Of a DNA stretch of 64,000 nucleotides, positions 45,925 through 59,877 are shown in pieces; the first letter of the stretch is position 1; each line of letters begins with the position of its first letter. The position numbers were made by a program, and so were the translations under genes. The DNA is from Siphlonurus alternatus (taxonomy: Eukaryota; Arthropoda; Insecta; Ephemeroptera; Siphlonuridae). The notes below the pieces were generated by a model that made no database searches, was not told the DNA's origin, and saw only the letters and a program-made list of their open reading frames with translations. The stretch is from NCBI GenBank assembly GCA_949825025.1, contig OX463788.1, positions 496,001 through 560,000 of the forward strand, in the 5' to 3' direction.

Positions 45925-46884
45925 ATGGAATGTGTAATTTGTGAGAGTAGCATAGCTCCTAATACAGAACACATTACTTGTAAAAATTGTAAATTGCCAG
46001 CACACACTGATTGTGCGACAAGTGAAGTGAAACCAGGTCGTCGACCCAAGAGCTTCAATGCCTTATTATGGATCTGCAAGGCATGTCGTATCAATAAGCC
46101 TGATACCCAGTCTGGTGAGAGTGATGTTAGTGAAATTGAAGGAGATGATGTAAATTTAAAAACCTTATTAGCTTGTCTCAAAAAATTAGATGAAAAAACT
46201 GATTCTATTGCAAGTAAACTAACTGAATTACCTGATATTAAAAACTCAATTCAATTTTCATCTAATTCTTATGATGTTTTTATAAAAAATCAAGAAGAGC
46301 ATGAAAAAAAACTTAATATCATGTCTAAACAGGTTGAGTTTTTAACAACTGAAAACAAAGAACAACGTGTAAAAATTGTTGAATTAAATGATCGTGTCAG
46401 TGAATTAGAACAAAGTAAGTTGAATCATAATATTGAAATTGATGGTATAAAGCAAACAGCGGAGGAAAATATGAATGACATTTTAGCTAACTTGGCAGAA
46501 AAAATGAACATTCCGCAGACTTTGACTGGCATCGAGAAGGTGAAGCGTGTCTCTACTGCACAGCGAGGCAGGCGTGGTGACCCGCCCCTCCTTGTTGTCA
46601 AGTTCAGGTCGGCTGACCCACGCAAGTTCTGGCTATCGAAATTCCATAACAAGAATTTGACTACTGACGCGGCGTTCAAGGATGGCTCGACAAAAAAAAT
46701 CTTCATCAACGAGCAGCTAACGCCGTACAATAAGCGTCTACTGTGGTTGGCTAAACAGCGAGGTCGTGAAAAGAATTACATGTTCGTGTGGTGTAAGAAC
46801 GGAAAAATTTTTGCACGGAAAGACCAACTGCTTGGCATTGTACGTATCAGTAGCGAGGCTGATGTGGAGAAGAAGATTGTTTAG
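45925..46884 (+). CDS. LINE ORF1 protein (copy 2)
   Basis: 319 residues, intact, differing from copy 1 by two residues (Glu to Asp near residue 75, Leu to Ser near residue 111). It keeps the PHD-like Cys/His pattern, the coiled coil and the FP-like C-terminal domain. Functional comments for copy 1 apply. With ORF2 broken it could at most act in trans. Confidence 0.88.
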   Translation: MECVICESSIAPNTEHITCKNCKLPAHTDCATSEVKPGRRPKSFNALLWICKACRINKPDTQSGESDVSEIEGDDVNLKTLLACLKKLDEKTDSIASKLTELPDIKNSIQFSSNSYDVFIKNQEEHEKKLNIMSKQVEFLTTENKEQRVKIVELNDRVSELEQSKLNHNIEIDGIKQTAEENMNDILANLAEKMNIPQTLTGIEKVKRVSTAQRGRRGDPPLLVVKFRSADPRKFWLSKFHNKNLTTDAAFKDGSTKKIFINEQLTPYNKRLLWLAKQRGREKNYMFVWCKNGKIFARKDQLLGIVRISSEADVEKKIV

Positions 46885-46935
46885 GTTAGTTTATGTGTAT
46901 ACACTATTTTTATCTTTTAGTTCCTGTAATTGATC

Positions 46936-49849
46936 ATGAATTCTTTAGTTCAAAATTTTGATGAAATAATACCTACACAAACAGAAAATATAAAAGAGTG
47001 GCTTTATGATTATGATAAACAAATTATAAATAGTTTTGTCATTATTCACTTAAATATTTTATCCGCTAGAAAAAATTTTAATCAATTTTTTCTTAAAATT
47101 TCTGATAATTTACATAAAATAAGTTGCATCGTATTAACTGAAACTCATTTAAAATCTGGTGAAGAAATAAATTATCAAATACCTGGTTTTAATCAAATTT
47201 GCAAGCCTAGAGATTTTACAAAAGAAAAACAAAAAGGTGGTGGTATTATGGCTTCTGTAAAAAAAAAACAGAGCTAGTAAGAATAATTAATACTGAACCT
47301 TCAGATTTTTATGAATGCTTATCATTTAAAGTGAATAATATAGATATATTTGCAATTTATAGGCCACCTAGCTATAATAAAAATTTGTATTTAAAAGATT
47401 TAAAAGATAAAATTCTAAAAACAAATAATAACAATATGATTTTGATTGGAGACATAAATATTAATGTTTTAGAAAATAGTACTTTTGTTGATAAATATAA
47501 AAATGTATTGGCAAAATTAGGTTTTATTAATGTTATAACACAACCTACAAGAGAAGAAATAGTTAGTAATAAACTCACCTCTACTTGTATAGATCATTTA
47601 ATAGTGAGAATAAATAATAATATTGAACCAGGCATTATAAAAACAAAAATTACCGATCATTATATAATTGGTGCAATTCTTCTTAATAGTCTTGATGAAA
47701 TATATAAACAAAAAATAAAATATTTAAATAATAAGAAACTAGAAAATGAGCTAAAAAAAGTGAGGTGGGGGTATTTAAATGGTTTGAATGATACAACAGA
47801 GATTTATGATAAAATTAATAGTGTGTATGACCATTTATTTAAAATTTGTACAGTTGAAAAATATCCTAATATTAACGAAAGTAATTTTAAAAAACCATGG
47901 ATGACGAGAGAAATAAAATTTTATATGGACTGTAGAGATAAAATATTTCGTAAGCATAAAAGTAACCCTACTAATGAAACCTATAAAATTGAATAAAAGT
48001 CACTTCGTAATAAAGTAAATAATTTAATATCAAAAGCTAAATATAAATATTATAAGAATGAGTTTGAAAAATGTAATGGAGATTTAAGAAGAATATGGTC
48101 TTATATTAATAAATTACTTGGTAAACCTATATCGAATATTGACGATATAATTGTAAGACACATGAAACAAAAAAATTTAAATGATGTTGCAAATAATTTT
48201 GCCATGACTTTTGTAAATGGGGTAAATAATATTGTGCATATATGTGATATAAAATTCTCAGTAACGCGAGATGTATGTGAGCCCCAATCATTTTACTTAC
48301 CGAAAATAACAACAAACAAAATGAGCAGTATAATTAAAAGTTGTAAAGAAAATAAAGCACCTGGCTATGATAAAATATCAGTAAAGCATATTAAATTGGG
48401 AGGTAATGAACTGGCAACTGTTTTAACTCATTATACAAATTTATGTTTAGATAATAGAAAATTCCCTAAGGCAATAAAAAAAACTGTATGTAGACCAATT
48501 TATAAAGGTGGGTGTCATACAGACTATCAAAATTATCGCCCAATATTATTATCATCAATAATAGATAAATTACCACAAAAATATATAACTGAATATCTAA
48601 TTATGTATCTTGATAAATTTAACATTATAAATGAAAATCAATATGCATATCAAAAAGGAAAATCAACGAATCAATTAATTGCTGATATGTCAGATTTTAT
48701 TAATTCTGAACTAAAAGAAAATAATCATGTATTAGCCTTGTTTGTAGATTTTTCAAAAGCCTTTGACTCCTTGAATCATGATATATTATTTTCTGAATTA
48801 GAAAAAGTCGGAGTTAGAGGCCCAGTACTTGAATTAATTAATGACTACCTAAAAAATAGAACAATGGTTGTTGAAATATGTAATGTTAAAGGAAATGAAT
48901 GGGCAATAAAGTTTGGTACACCTCAAGGAGGGACAATTTCTGCAATATTATTTAACATTTATGTAAATAGCATATTTTCTGTTTTTAAAGGTTGTAAAAT
49001 ATTCATGTTTGCAGACGATTTATTAATTCTTGTTGCTAATAAGAACTTCCTAGAGGCAGAACAATTATTACAAAATAATGCAAATCAATTAGCATACTGG
49101 GCCCATGATTATGGATTACTTATTAATACTAAAAAACCAAGGTCATGCACATATATAATAAATATTTGCGGAAGGATGAAACAATAAAAATAAAAATTCA
49201 TTGTAATGACTGCTTGCATAATTTTTTTCAGAACTGTACTTGTAGTAACATTGAACAGGTAAAAGAGCATACATATCTTGGTGTATTAATTGATGAAAAT
49301 TTTGATTGGAAGTCACATGTAAATAAAGTTGTTAAGAAATTAAGATCTGTACAATCTCAAATATATAAACTTAAATATATTGTAACAGAAAAAACGCTAA
49401 GAAATGTATATTTTGCTATGGCTCATCCTTATATCATATATGGTATAACTGCCTGGGGTTTTACTGAAAGCAGTTCTTTAACAAAACTCGTAAAAATGCA
49501 ACAAAGGTTACTAAAATGTATGAAAAAAGACAACAGGTTTGAAATTAATGATAACATTTATTTGTATTGGAATGTACTTCCTATTTAGTTGCAGTCAAAA
49601 TATTCACTTGTAACAGAAAAATACTATGATAGTAATCATGGTGATTTCAGATTACATAACTATCAAACTAGATTGAATGATAATGTTCCATTATTAACTC
49701 CTTTTCGAACTAATAGATTTGATGAACGAACTCATAAATATTTAATTCCTCGTTTGTGGAATGATTTACCTGTAGAATTAAGAAATATTAGTTCAAAAAG
49801 TGTAATGAAAAAGGAAATAAAAAAATGGTTACTAACACTAACAAATTAA
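46936..49849 (+). pseudogene. LINE ORF2 endonuclease-reverse transcriptase, broken (copy 2)
   Basis: Carries the same three lesions as copy 1 (frame change at the A-run near 47265; TAA at 47994-47996; TAG at 49586-49588). It has a fourth of its own: the A-run at 49131-49136 is one base shorter than in copy 1, shifting the frame after the palm domain. The motif after the primer-grip region reads GTPQGG and the later segment QLAYW, probably the ancestral forms. The catalytic FADD box is intact. Confidence 0.9.
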
Positions 49850-50640
49850 TAAAAAGAGAATATTCACTTTTATTTCAGATATTCAATAATTGACTTTTTT
49901 TTTCAGAATTGTTATTATATTAAAGCATTAAAAATAACGTATAAAAGGTAAAAAATAAATAAATTAACTAAAAAATAAAAAATAATAAATGAAAAAAAAT
50001 ATATATAAATATATATCTTGGTAATTTATGTTTCTGTGAAATAAATAATTAAAAATGTCTCTATTTTGTTTCAGATATCTTATGTTTCAGGTGTTTTCTT
50101 ACTTTTATGGACTTTTCAAAAATACATTTTCTTTTTTTTCAGAACATAATTTACATTGCTGTTCACTTTTTTATTTTTGTGGTTTTTGAAAAATTATATA
50201 TAAAATGCATTTTCCTTATGTTTTTGTTTAAAATTCATAAATAGTACTAAATAATCTCTCATATAATGGTTATTATTGTGATGATTGTATGAGATGTAGC
50301 TTCCTTAGTATTATTTATTAATTTTTTTTTGTCTTGTATTATAGTATAAAATTGGAAAAATAATTATGAAATGTAGTAATATGATGCTGTATTCTTTTAA
50401 AAAGTTTTTGCTTTTTTCCTGTGTGAGATAATGTATTAGAATCATTGGGACTATATATTTATGTTTTTTGTTTTCTTTTCTTTTGTATTATTTTCGACTT
50501 AATGTAAAAATTAAAAATGTCCACTGTAATTAAATGAGCTTGATTGAATTTAAATAAAAAATGTATCTTTTGCTTTGTTAAAGCTTTGGCTGGACAATAA
50601 CTTGTATAACTGAATGAAAAAAAAAAATAAAAAAAAAAAA
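49850..50640 (+). other. LINE 3' untranslated region and A-rich tail (copy 2)
   Basis: Same non-coding sequence as in copy 1, with a handful of substitutions (for example near 50274, 50304, 50355 and 50446) and a slightly different A-rich tail. No additional feature. Confidence 0.7.
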
Positions 50641-53060
50641 TTAAAGTCTTAAAGTCTGAGGTAGGGTATATTGTTTTTATCATGTACACGCACTTTCAGA
50701 ATGATTGATATCCTAATTCAATACAAAATTCGAATCGGTGTTCATTGTTAGTGGGGCATGTTTTTTCCACTTTAAAAATTCATAACTAATTTTTAAAAAA
50801 TCGTTCACACTTTTTAAACGTGTTTTCTCATAGTAAACAGTTCAAATTAAGTTGAATTTAAATAACGAAAAAAATAAGTATTATCTCTCCTTATTTTGGA
50901 ATTTGAACAATCCCCCAATTTAGTTAACATCTGAAAAGTAGCTAACAAGTAAGTTTGATAATTCACCAGAATTCAAAGAATCGAGATCGCCACTTTTTGA
51001 TTAAACTCTGAGGTAGAGTGTATTGTTCCTATTATGTATACGCACTTTCAGAATGATTGAATTCCTAATTCAATACAAAAGTTGAATCGGTGTTCACTGC
51101 TAGTATGGCATGTGGTTGCCACTTCAAAAATTCATAACTAATTTTTAAAAAACCGTAGACACTTTTTGAACGTGTGACGGTTCAAATTTAGTTGAATTTG
51201 AATAACGATAAAAACATGTGTATTATCTCTCCTAATTTTTGAACATGAACTATCCCCCATATACTTAACGTGGGAAAAGTAATTAAGTTTGATAATTCAC
51301 CAAAACTCAACGAATCAGGATCGCCACTTTTTGATTGAACTCTGAGGTAGGGTATATTGTTTTAATCATGAACCCGCACTTTCAGAATGATTGAATTCCT
51401 AACTCAATACAAAAATTGAATCGGTGTTCGTTGTTAGTGGGGCATGTTTTTGCCTATTCAGAAATTCATAATTAATTTTTAAAAAATCGTTGACACTTTT
51501 TGAACGTGTTTTCACATAGAGGATGGTTCAAATTATGTTGAATTTGAATATCAAGAAAAAATATGTATTATATCTCCATATTTTTTAATTTCATCTATCC
51601 CCCATATACATGGGAAAAGTAGTTAAGTTTGATAATTCACCAGAATTCAACAAATCAAGATCGCCACTTTTTGATTAAACACTGAGGTAGGGTATATTGC
51701 TTTTATCGTGTACACGAACTTTCAGAATGATTGAATTCCTAATTCAATACAAAAGTCAAATCGGTGTTAATTGTTAGTGGGGCATGTTTTTGCCACTTCA
51801 ATAATTCATAAATAATTTTTAAAAAATCGTTGCCACTTTTTAAACGTGTTTTCTTATGGAGGACAGTTCAAATTAAGTTGAATTTGAATAACGAGAAATA
51901 ATAAGTATTATCTCTCCTTATTTTTTAATTTGAACTATCCCCCATATACTTAACATGGGAAAAGTAATTAAGTTTGATAATTCACCAGGATTTAATTCAA
52001 CGAATCAAGATCATCACTTTTTGATTAAAGTCTGAGGTAGGGTATATTGTTTTTATCATGTACACGCACTTTCAGAATGATTGATATCCTTATTCAATAC
52101 AAAATTCGAATCGGTGTTCATTAATAGTGGGGCATGTTTTTGCCACTTTAAAATTTCATAACTAATTTTTAAAAAATCGTTGACACTTTTTGAACGTGTT
52201 TTCACATAGAGAAAGGTTCAAATTAAGTTGAATTTGAATAACGAGAAATAATATGTATTATCTCTCCATATTTTTGAATTTGAACTATCCCCCATATACT
52301 TAACATGGGAAAAGTAGTTAAGTTTGATATTTCACCAGAATTCAACGAATCAAGATCGCCACTTTTTGATTAAAATCTGAGGTAGGGTATATTGTTTTTA
52401 TCATGTACACGCGCTTTCAGAATGATTGATATCCTTATTCAATACAAAATTCGAATCGGTGTTCATTAATAGTGGGGCATGTTTTTGCCACTTTAAAATT
52501 TCATAACTAATTTTTAAAAAATCGTTGACACTTTTTGAACGTGTTTTCACATAGAGGATGGTTCAAATTAAGTTGAATTTGAATATCGAGAAAAAAATAT
52601 GTATTATCTCTCCATATTTTTGAATTTGAACTATCCCCCATATACATGGGAAAAGAAGTTAAGTTTGATAATTCACCAGAATTCAACGAATCAAGATCGC
52701 CACCTTTTGATTAAACTCTGAGGTAGGGTATATTGTTTTTATCGTGTACACGAATTTTCAGAATGATTGAATTCCTAATTCAATACAAAAGTCGAATCGG
52801 TGTTAATTGTTAGTGGGGCATGTTTTTGCCACTTCAAAAATTCAAAACTAATTTTTAAAAAAATCGTTGACTCTTTTTGAAGGTGTTTTGTCATAGAAGA
52901 CGGTTCAAACTAAGTTTAATTTGAATATCGAGAAAAAATATGTATTATCTCTCCATATTTTTGAATTTGAACTATCCCCCTTATACTTAACATGGGAAAA
53001 GTAGTTAAGTTTGATAATTCACCAGGATTCAACGAATCAAGATCATCACTTTTTGATTAA
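50641..53060. repeat. Tandem satellite array after LINE copy 2
   Basis: About seven monomers, closely following the order found at 11578-13988 after LINE copy 1. It includes an uninterrupted Polinton target (TAGGGT at 52724-52729, followed by 'atattg'). It ends at the TTAA where the next element inserted. Confidence 0.93.
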
Positions 53061-53555
53061 GGGCCCGATCTAGTAGAGGGAAAACACCCCACGCGGCAAA
53101 ATGTAGGCAACCACGCGGTTTTTCAGCTTAAAAGGAAAAACCAGCTTTATCTGCTCCTCACCACATTTCTTCATTTATATATTTGGAAAGAAAAGTCACA
53201 GAGACGTGGGAAAAAAATGATTTGGCCTATTTTTTAATGAAAAATTCAATTTAATGCAGCTCTAAACAATTAGATTGGTACTTTTTGCGTATATGAGATG
53301 TTATTGATTGTGCGAATTTTGTATTCATAAACATGTCATTGTTGAGATGGGTAGCGTCCACTAAGCTGCTGGTATTGTTGTTTCGAGCACAATAGAGTGC
53401 TTCTGCACTTGCTGTTAGAGGAGGAGAAAGCCATAAAATGAACCGCTGTCAAACACGTTTATAATTTTGATTGTTTATTTCTCAATGCAAGAAAATACTC
53501 TACCAGTGATCTGAGACTTTACAGAATAATATTATTTATATATTTTTTATGGTAA

Positions 53556-54206
53556 GCGGAAAAAAAACCCTCGGAAAAAAAACCCTTGTATTAAAAAACC
53601 CTTGAAAAAAAACCCTAGGAAAAAAAACCCACGGAAAAAAAACCCTTCGCTGAAGGAGCAGCCCCAAGGAGCATTCGTGCTGGCGTAGTAGCGCGGTAGC
53701 GAGGTTTCACGTTTTTTTTTCCTATTTTGACAGATTATCATTATATTTGTTCCAATAATATATATTACATAAGATATCATTTAACCTATCAGATATTATA
53801 ATTTTCAAATGTTCATTATTTTATGTCTATATGTTATATAATAATAATACGAGTTTGACGACGACTTTTTTTGTTTTATTACTTTTTTATTTTAATTATT
53901 TTATATCCAATATATAATATTCGAAGTTAGAAAACATATGTTTTTAAAATAATTTTTAACTAAAAACACAGTTGGAATTACTATACAGATAATGGTTAAC
54001 TTCCACAACATCGCCGCGTAGACTTCTACATTTTGATGAGCTCCCCACACCGTGAAACCTCGCTACCGCGCTACTACGCCACGAATGCTCCTTGGGGCTG
54101 CTCCTTCAGCGAAGGGGTTTTTTTCCGTGGGTTTTTTTATCCCCGAGGGTTTTTTTTCCTAGGGTTTTTTTTCAAGGGTTTTTTAATACAAGGGTTTTTT
54201 TTCCGC
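53556..54206. repeat. Internal foldback: 156-bp inverted arms with A8CCC repeats
   Basis: The left arm (53556-53711) and right arm (54051-54206) are inverted copies around a unique core of about 340 bp. The outer half of each arm is six units of A6-8 followed by CCC (GGG plus T-run on the right). On the left the CCC triplets are at 53568, 53583, 53599, 53613, 53628 and 53643, about every 15 bp. The inner half is GC-richer and includes TACGCC and 'cgctaccgcgctac'-type sequence. Apparent peptides rich in Phe-Phe-Phe-Gly are translations of this repeat. Confidence 0.85.
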
Positions 54207-54909
54207 GATTCATTTTTTATAGTTAGAAAAATGGAAATTTTCTCTATTGCGCCAAGTTTCTAAGACAGTAAATTTTTTTGTGTATATGTATATTGAAAAT
54301 TAAATAAAAAAATATATACGATTATTACATCTTGTAAAAGTATAGTAAATGTCACAAAATGTGTTATTAAATTAATATTTTCATTTAATTAACGATCAAA
54401 CAATATAAATAAAGGAAAGGTAAATTGGTTATTTTAAAAAAAGTGCAAATTAACAAATACACATTTTCTCTCGATTTATTCATATTTACAATTTTCAGTG
54501 ATAAATCACAAAAACAATTTTAATAAAATTTTAATTTTTTAAATTTTACATACAAGCATTGGATCCAAACACCACATTGGGCAACAACCCTTCGCTTTTA
54601 CAGCTGTATACATACGTCACTGATATCCATGTAGCCACCATACCATGGATACAGATTTGAAAGCTCAAAAAGTCATTTTATTTTTTTTTTATTCTAGGCA
54701 ATAATGTACCTTCAGATGACCCTATACTGTATACTACAGCATAACAATATACTGAATTCTCTTCAAAGTCAAGCTAGAAGCAAAGATAGAGCTTAGGAGC
54801 GAGACAATGATGGTAAAGCAAGATAAGGCTTGGGGAAGGGTTGACCGCGCGCAAGAGGACTGGAGGCTGGTGAATTCTTTTATTGTTCTCTTTCAGCTCT
54901 CTCTCCCTT

Positions 54910-54930
54910 TCTCTCTCTCTCTCTCTCTCT
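54910..54930 (+). repeat. (CT)n microsatellite
   Basis: A CT run of about 21 bp within the TTAA element (imperfect CT-rich sequence begins near 54890), followed directly by a GC-rich 15-bp palindrome. Confidence 0.85.
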
Positions 54931-55387
54931 CGGCCGAGTCGGCCGCACTTGTATAATAGTTCAGTATTTCGCATATTTCAGCAATTCCGCACGGCGCTGC
55001 ATTCAGCGGTTTTAGGAACTAGATATTGCAAAAAAGTAGCTTTAGTCTATCAGTTCCAGTACATTTAATTTTTTAAATTAACACATTAAGCACGCATCAA
55101 ATGAAAGATGACAATTTTTTATAGGGGGCTGGACGATTTTCATTTGTAAAATTCGTTTTTTTTAAAGTGTTATAATAAAGCAAAGTTGACACTCTTTTAC
55201 CACTTTTAATTATTAATTAATAATTAATTGGTGGTACTTGTGTAAAAAAAAATCGACTGGCCCCTTACATACCAGTCTTTTCTCTTAAATAAAATTTTTT
55301 ATTTTTTTTTTAAGCAAATATTGAACCTTACAGAACTGATGGAAAATGCTGTTTTTTCCTTATGGCCGTTTTTACTAGATCGGGCCC

Positions 55388-58300
55388 TTAAAGTCTGAGG
55401 TAGGGTATATTGTTTTTATCATGTACACGCACTTTCAGAATGATTGATATCCTAATTGAATACAAAATTCGAATCGGTGTTCATTGTTAGTGGGGCATGT
55501 TTTTGCCACTTCAGAAATTCATATTTAATTTTTAAAAAATCGTTGACACTTTTTGAACGTGTTTTCTCATAGAAGATGGTTTAAATTAAGTTGAATTTGA
55601 ATATCGAGAAAAAATGTGTATAATCTCTCCTTATTTTTGAATTTGAACTATCCCCCGTATACTTAACATGGGAAAAGTAGTTAAGTTTGATAATTCACCA
55701 GAACTCAACGAATCAGGATCGCCACTTTTTGATTGAACTCTGAGGTAGGGTATATTGTTTTAATCATGAACCCGCACTTTCAGAATGATTGAATTCCTAA
55801 CTCAATACAAAAATTGAATCGGTGTTCGTTGTTAGTGGGGCATGTTTTTGCCAATTCAGAAATTCATAATTAATTTTTAAAAAATCGTTGACACTTTTTG
55901 AACGTGTTTTCACATAGAAGATGGTTCAAATTAAGTTGAATTTGAATATCGAGAAAAAAATATGTATTATCTCTCCATATTTTTGAATTTGAACAATCCC
56001 CCATACACATGGGAAAAGTAGTTAAGTTTGATAATTCACCAGAATTCAACGAATCAAGATCGCCACTTTTTGATTAAACTCTGAGGTAGGGTATATTGTT
56101 TTTATCGTGTAGATGAATTTTCAGAATGATTGAATTCCTTATTTAATACAAAAGTCGAATCGGTGTTAATTGTTAGTGGGGCATGTTTTTGCCACTTCAA
56201 TAATTCATAACTAATTTTTAAAAAATCGTTGCCACTTTTTAAACGTGTTTTCTTATGGAGGACAGTTCAAATTAAGTTGAATTTGAATAACGAGAAATAA
56301 TAAGTATTATCTCTCCTTATTTTTGAATTTGAACTATCCCCCATATACTTAACATGGGAAAAGTAATTAAGTTTGATAATTCACCAGGATTTAATTCAAC
56401 GAATCAAGATCATCACTTTTTGATTAAAGTCTGAGGTAGGGTATATTGTTTTTATCATGTACACGCACTTTCAGAATGATTGATATCCTAATTCAATACA
56501 AAATTCGAATCGGTGTTCATGGTTAGTGGGGCATGTTTTTGCCACTTCAAAATTTCATAACTAATTTTTAAAAAATCGTTGACACTTTTAAAACGTGTTT
56601 TCACATAGAGGATGGTTCAAATTAAGTTGAATTTGAATATCGAGAAAAAAATATGTATTATCTCTCCATATTTTTGAATTTGAACTATCCCCCATATACA
56701 TGGGAAAAGAAGTTAAGTTTGATAATTCACCAGAATTCAACGAATCAAGATCGCCACCTTTTGATTAAACTCTGAGGTAGGGTATATTGTTTTTATCGTG
56801 TACACGAATTTTCAGAATGATTGAATTCCTAATTCAATACAAAAGTCGAATCGGTGTTAATTGTTAGTGGGGCATGTTTTTGCCACTTCAAAAATTCAAA
56901 ACTAATTTTTAAAAAAATCGTTGACTCTTTTTGAAGGTGTTTTGTCATAGAGGACGGTTCAAACTAAGTTTAATTTGAATATCGAGAAAAAATATGTATT
57001 ATCTCTCCATATTTTTGAATTTGAACTATCCCCCATATACTTAACATGGGAAAAGTAGTTAAGTTTGATAATTCACCAGGATTCAACGAATCAAGATCAT
57101 CACTTTTTGATTAAAGTCTGAGGTAGGGTATATTGTTTTTATCATGTACACGCACTTTCAGAATGATTGATATCCTAATTGAATACAAAATTCGAATCGG
57201 TGTTCTTTGTTAGTGGGGCATGTTTTTGCCACTTCAGAAATTCATAATTAATTTTTAAAAAATTGTTGACACTTTTTGAACGTGTTTTCTCATAGAAGAT
57301 GGTTCAAATTAAGTTGAATTTGAATATCGAGAAAAAATGTGTATAATCTCTCCTTATTTTTGAATTTGAACTATCCCCCGTATACTTAACATGGGAAAAG
57401 TAGTTAAGTTTGATAATTCACCAGAACTCAACGAATCAGGATCGCCACTTTTTGATTGAACTCTGAGGTAGGGTATATTGTTTTAATCATGAACCCGCAC
57501 TTTCAGAATGATTGAATTCCTAACTCAATACAAAAATTGAATCGGTGTTCGTTGTTAGTGGGGCATGTTTTTGCCAAATCAGAAATTCATAATTAATTTT
57601 TAAAAAATCGTTGACACTTTTTGAACGTGTTTTCACATAGAAGATGGTTCAAATTAAGTTGAATTTGAATATCGAGAAAAAAATATGTATTTTCTCTCCA
57701 TATTTTTGAATTTGAACAATCCCCCATATACATGGGAAAAGTAGTTAAGTTTGATAATTCACCAGAATTCAACGAATCAAGATCGCCACTTTTTGATTAA
57801 ACTCTGAGGTAGGGTATATTGTTTTTATCGTGTAGACGAATTTTCAGAATGAATGAATTCCTAAATCAATACAAAAGTCGAATCGGTGTTAATTGTTAGT
57901 GGGGCATGTTTTTGCCACTTCAAAATATCATAACTAATTTTTAAAAAATCTTTGACTCTTTTTGAATGTGTTTTGTCATAGAGGACGGTTCAAACTAAGT
58001 TGAATTTGAATATCGAGAAAAAATATGTATTATCTCTCCATATTTTTGAATTTGAACTATCCCCCATATACTTAACATGGGAAAAGTAGTTAAGTTCGAT
58101 AATTCACCAGGATTCAACGAATCAAGATCATTACTTTTTGATTAAAGTCTGAGGTAGGGTATATTGTTTTTATCATGTACACGCACTTTCAGAATGATTG
58201 ATATCCTAATTGAATACAAAAGTCGAATCGGTGTTAATTGTTAGTGGGGCATGTTTTTGCCACTTCAAAAATTCATAACTAATTTTTAAAAAAATCGTTG

Positions 58301-59328
58301 ACTCTTTTTGAAGGTGTTTTGTCATAGAGGACGGTTCAAACTAAGTTTAATTTGAATATCGAGAAAAAATATGTATTATCTCTCCATATTTTTGAATTTG
58401 AACTATCCCCCATATACTTAACATGGGAAAAGTAGTTAAGTTTGATAATTCACCAGGATTCAACGAATCAAGATCATCACTTTTTGATTAAAGTCTGAGG
58501 TAGGGTATATTGTTTTTATCATGTACACGCACTTTCAGAATGATTGATATCCTAATTGAATACAAAATTCGAATCGGTGTTCATTGTTAGTGGGGCATGT
58601 TTTTGCCATTTCAGAAATTCATAATTAATTTTTTAAAAATCGTTGACACTTTTTGAACGTGTTTTCTCATAGAAGATGGTTCATATTAAGTTGAATTTGA
58701 ATATCGAGAAAAAATGTGTATTATCTCTCCATATTTTTGAATTTCAACTATTCCCCCTATACATGGGAAAAGTAGTTAAGTTTGATAATTCACCAGAATT
58801 CAACGGATCAAGATCGCCACTTTTTGATTAAACTCTGAGGTAGGGTATATTGTTTTTATCATGTACACGATCTTTCAGAATGATTGAATTCCTAATTCAA
58901 TACAATAGTCGAATCGGTGTTAATTGTTAGTAGGGCATGATTTTGCCACTTCAAAAATTCATAACTAATTTTTAAAAAATCGTTGTCACTTTTTAAACGT
59001 GTTTTCACATAGAGGATGGTTCAAATTAAGTTGAATTTGAATATAAAGAAAAAAATATGTATTATCTCTCCATATTTTTGAATTTGAACTATCCCCCTAT
59101 ATAGTTAACTTCTGAAAAGTAGTTAAGTTTGATAATTCACCAGAATTCAACTAATCGAGATCGCCACTTTTTGATTAAACTCTGAGGTAGGGTGTATTGT
59201 TCCTATTATGTATACGATCTTTCAGAATGATTGAATTCCTAATTCAATACAAAAGTTGAATCGGTGTTCACTGCTGTGGCATGTGGTTGCCACTTCAAAA
59301 ATTCATAACTAATTTTAAAAAAACCGTA
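55388..59328. repeat. Tandem satellite array, right block
   Basis: About 11-12 monomers with no gene. The last monomer is interrupted at 'aaaccgta', where the TA-flanked element is inserted. Confidence 0.94.
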
Positions 59329-59877
59329 CACTGTAAAAAAGGAAAACCTAAAACGGGTAATTACAGATACCCAAGAGGTTGTCTTCAGATTAGGTCAACT
59401 TATTAAACTAAAACGGGTAGCATTCCTGCTTACCTATTTTAGATGAGCTTATAACTTTTAATGTACCTTATTCGGGTAACTTTATTTAGCTAAATATTAA
59501 CCTAGGAATTCAAAAATACTGAAAATAGGTATTAATATCAGCCCATTTTAAGTTACATTTTTAACTCAAAATTAGGTAGTATAATTTCCTAAATATATTT
59601 TTATATAAATAATACACGCATAATTATAAAATAAAACAATTTTATTTAATGAAAATCATTTTCATACATATATCAATGAAATATTTGTTGTTTTGGCGTT
59701 GGGGCAGAACAGAAATAAAAGCTTAAAACACTTCATAAACATAATTTTTTATCACAATTTTTTTGTTAACTCTAGCACTTCAATTTTTTTGTGGGTGTTG
59801 AAAAAAAAAATAATAATAATCAACTTTGTAGTTAATGAGTCAGTCGGGATTATTTATATAAAAACTCACTGTGGATA

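Larger units (their letters stand above)
45735..50640 (+). mobile_element. Non-LTR retrotransposon, copy 2
   Basis: Same element as 6671-11577, offset by 39,062-39,064 bp. It has the same 5' satellite junction ('ctttttgatt' then 'gtcttgtctg') and the same 3' junction ('ttaaagtcttaaagtctgagg'). By eye there are roughly 18 base differences in 4.9 kb plus tail-length changes. Shared junctions and shared stops show it is a product of segmental duplication. Confidence 0.93.
53061..55387. mobile_element. TTAA-specific non-autonomous DNA transposon
   Basis: 2,327 bp with 15-bp terminal inverted repeats GGGCCCGATCTAGTA. There is no transposase ORF, so it would depend on an enzyme in trans, most likely piggyBac-type given the TTAA. 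The left end has two CCACGCGG motifs (near 53088 and 53112). The middle contains a large foldback structure (53556-54206). Other contents are AT-rich, plus a CT microsatellite followed by the palindrome CGGCCGAGTCGGCCG near 54931-54945. Family assignment rests only on the target site and ends. Confidence 0.85.
53057..55391. repeat. TTAA target-site duplication pair
   Basis: TTAA at 53057-53060 and 55388-55391 flank the element; uninterrupted satellite has it once (for example 13985-13988). TTAA duplication is typical of piggyBac-type and some other DNA transposons. Confidence 0.9.

Noticed and set aside
45735..50640. Second, independent LINE insertion
   Set aside because: Identical satellite junctions and identical disabling changes are better explained by duplication of the region.
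53547..54263. Phe-Phe-Phe-Gly-rich frames on both strands
   Set aside because: Translation of the A-tract/CCC inverted arms, with no conserved protein feature.
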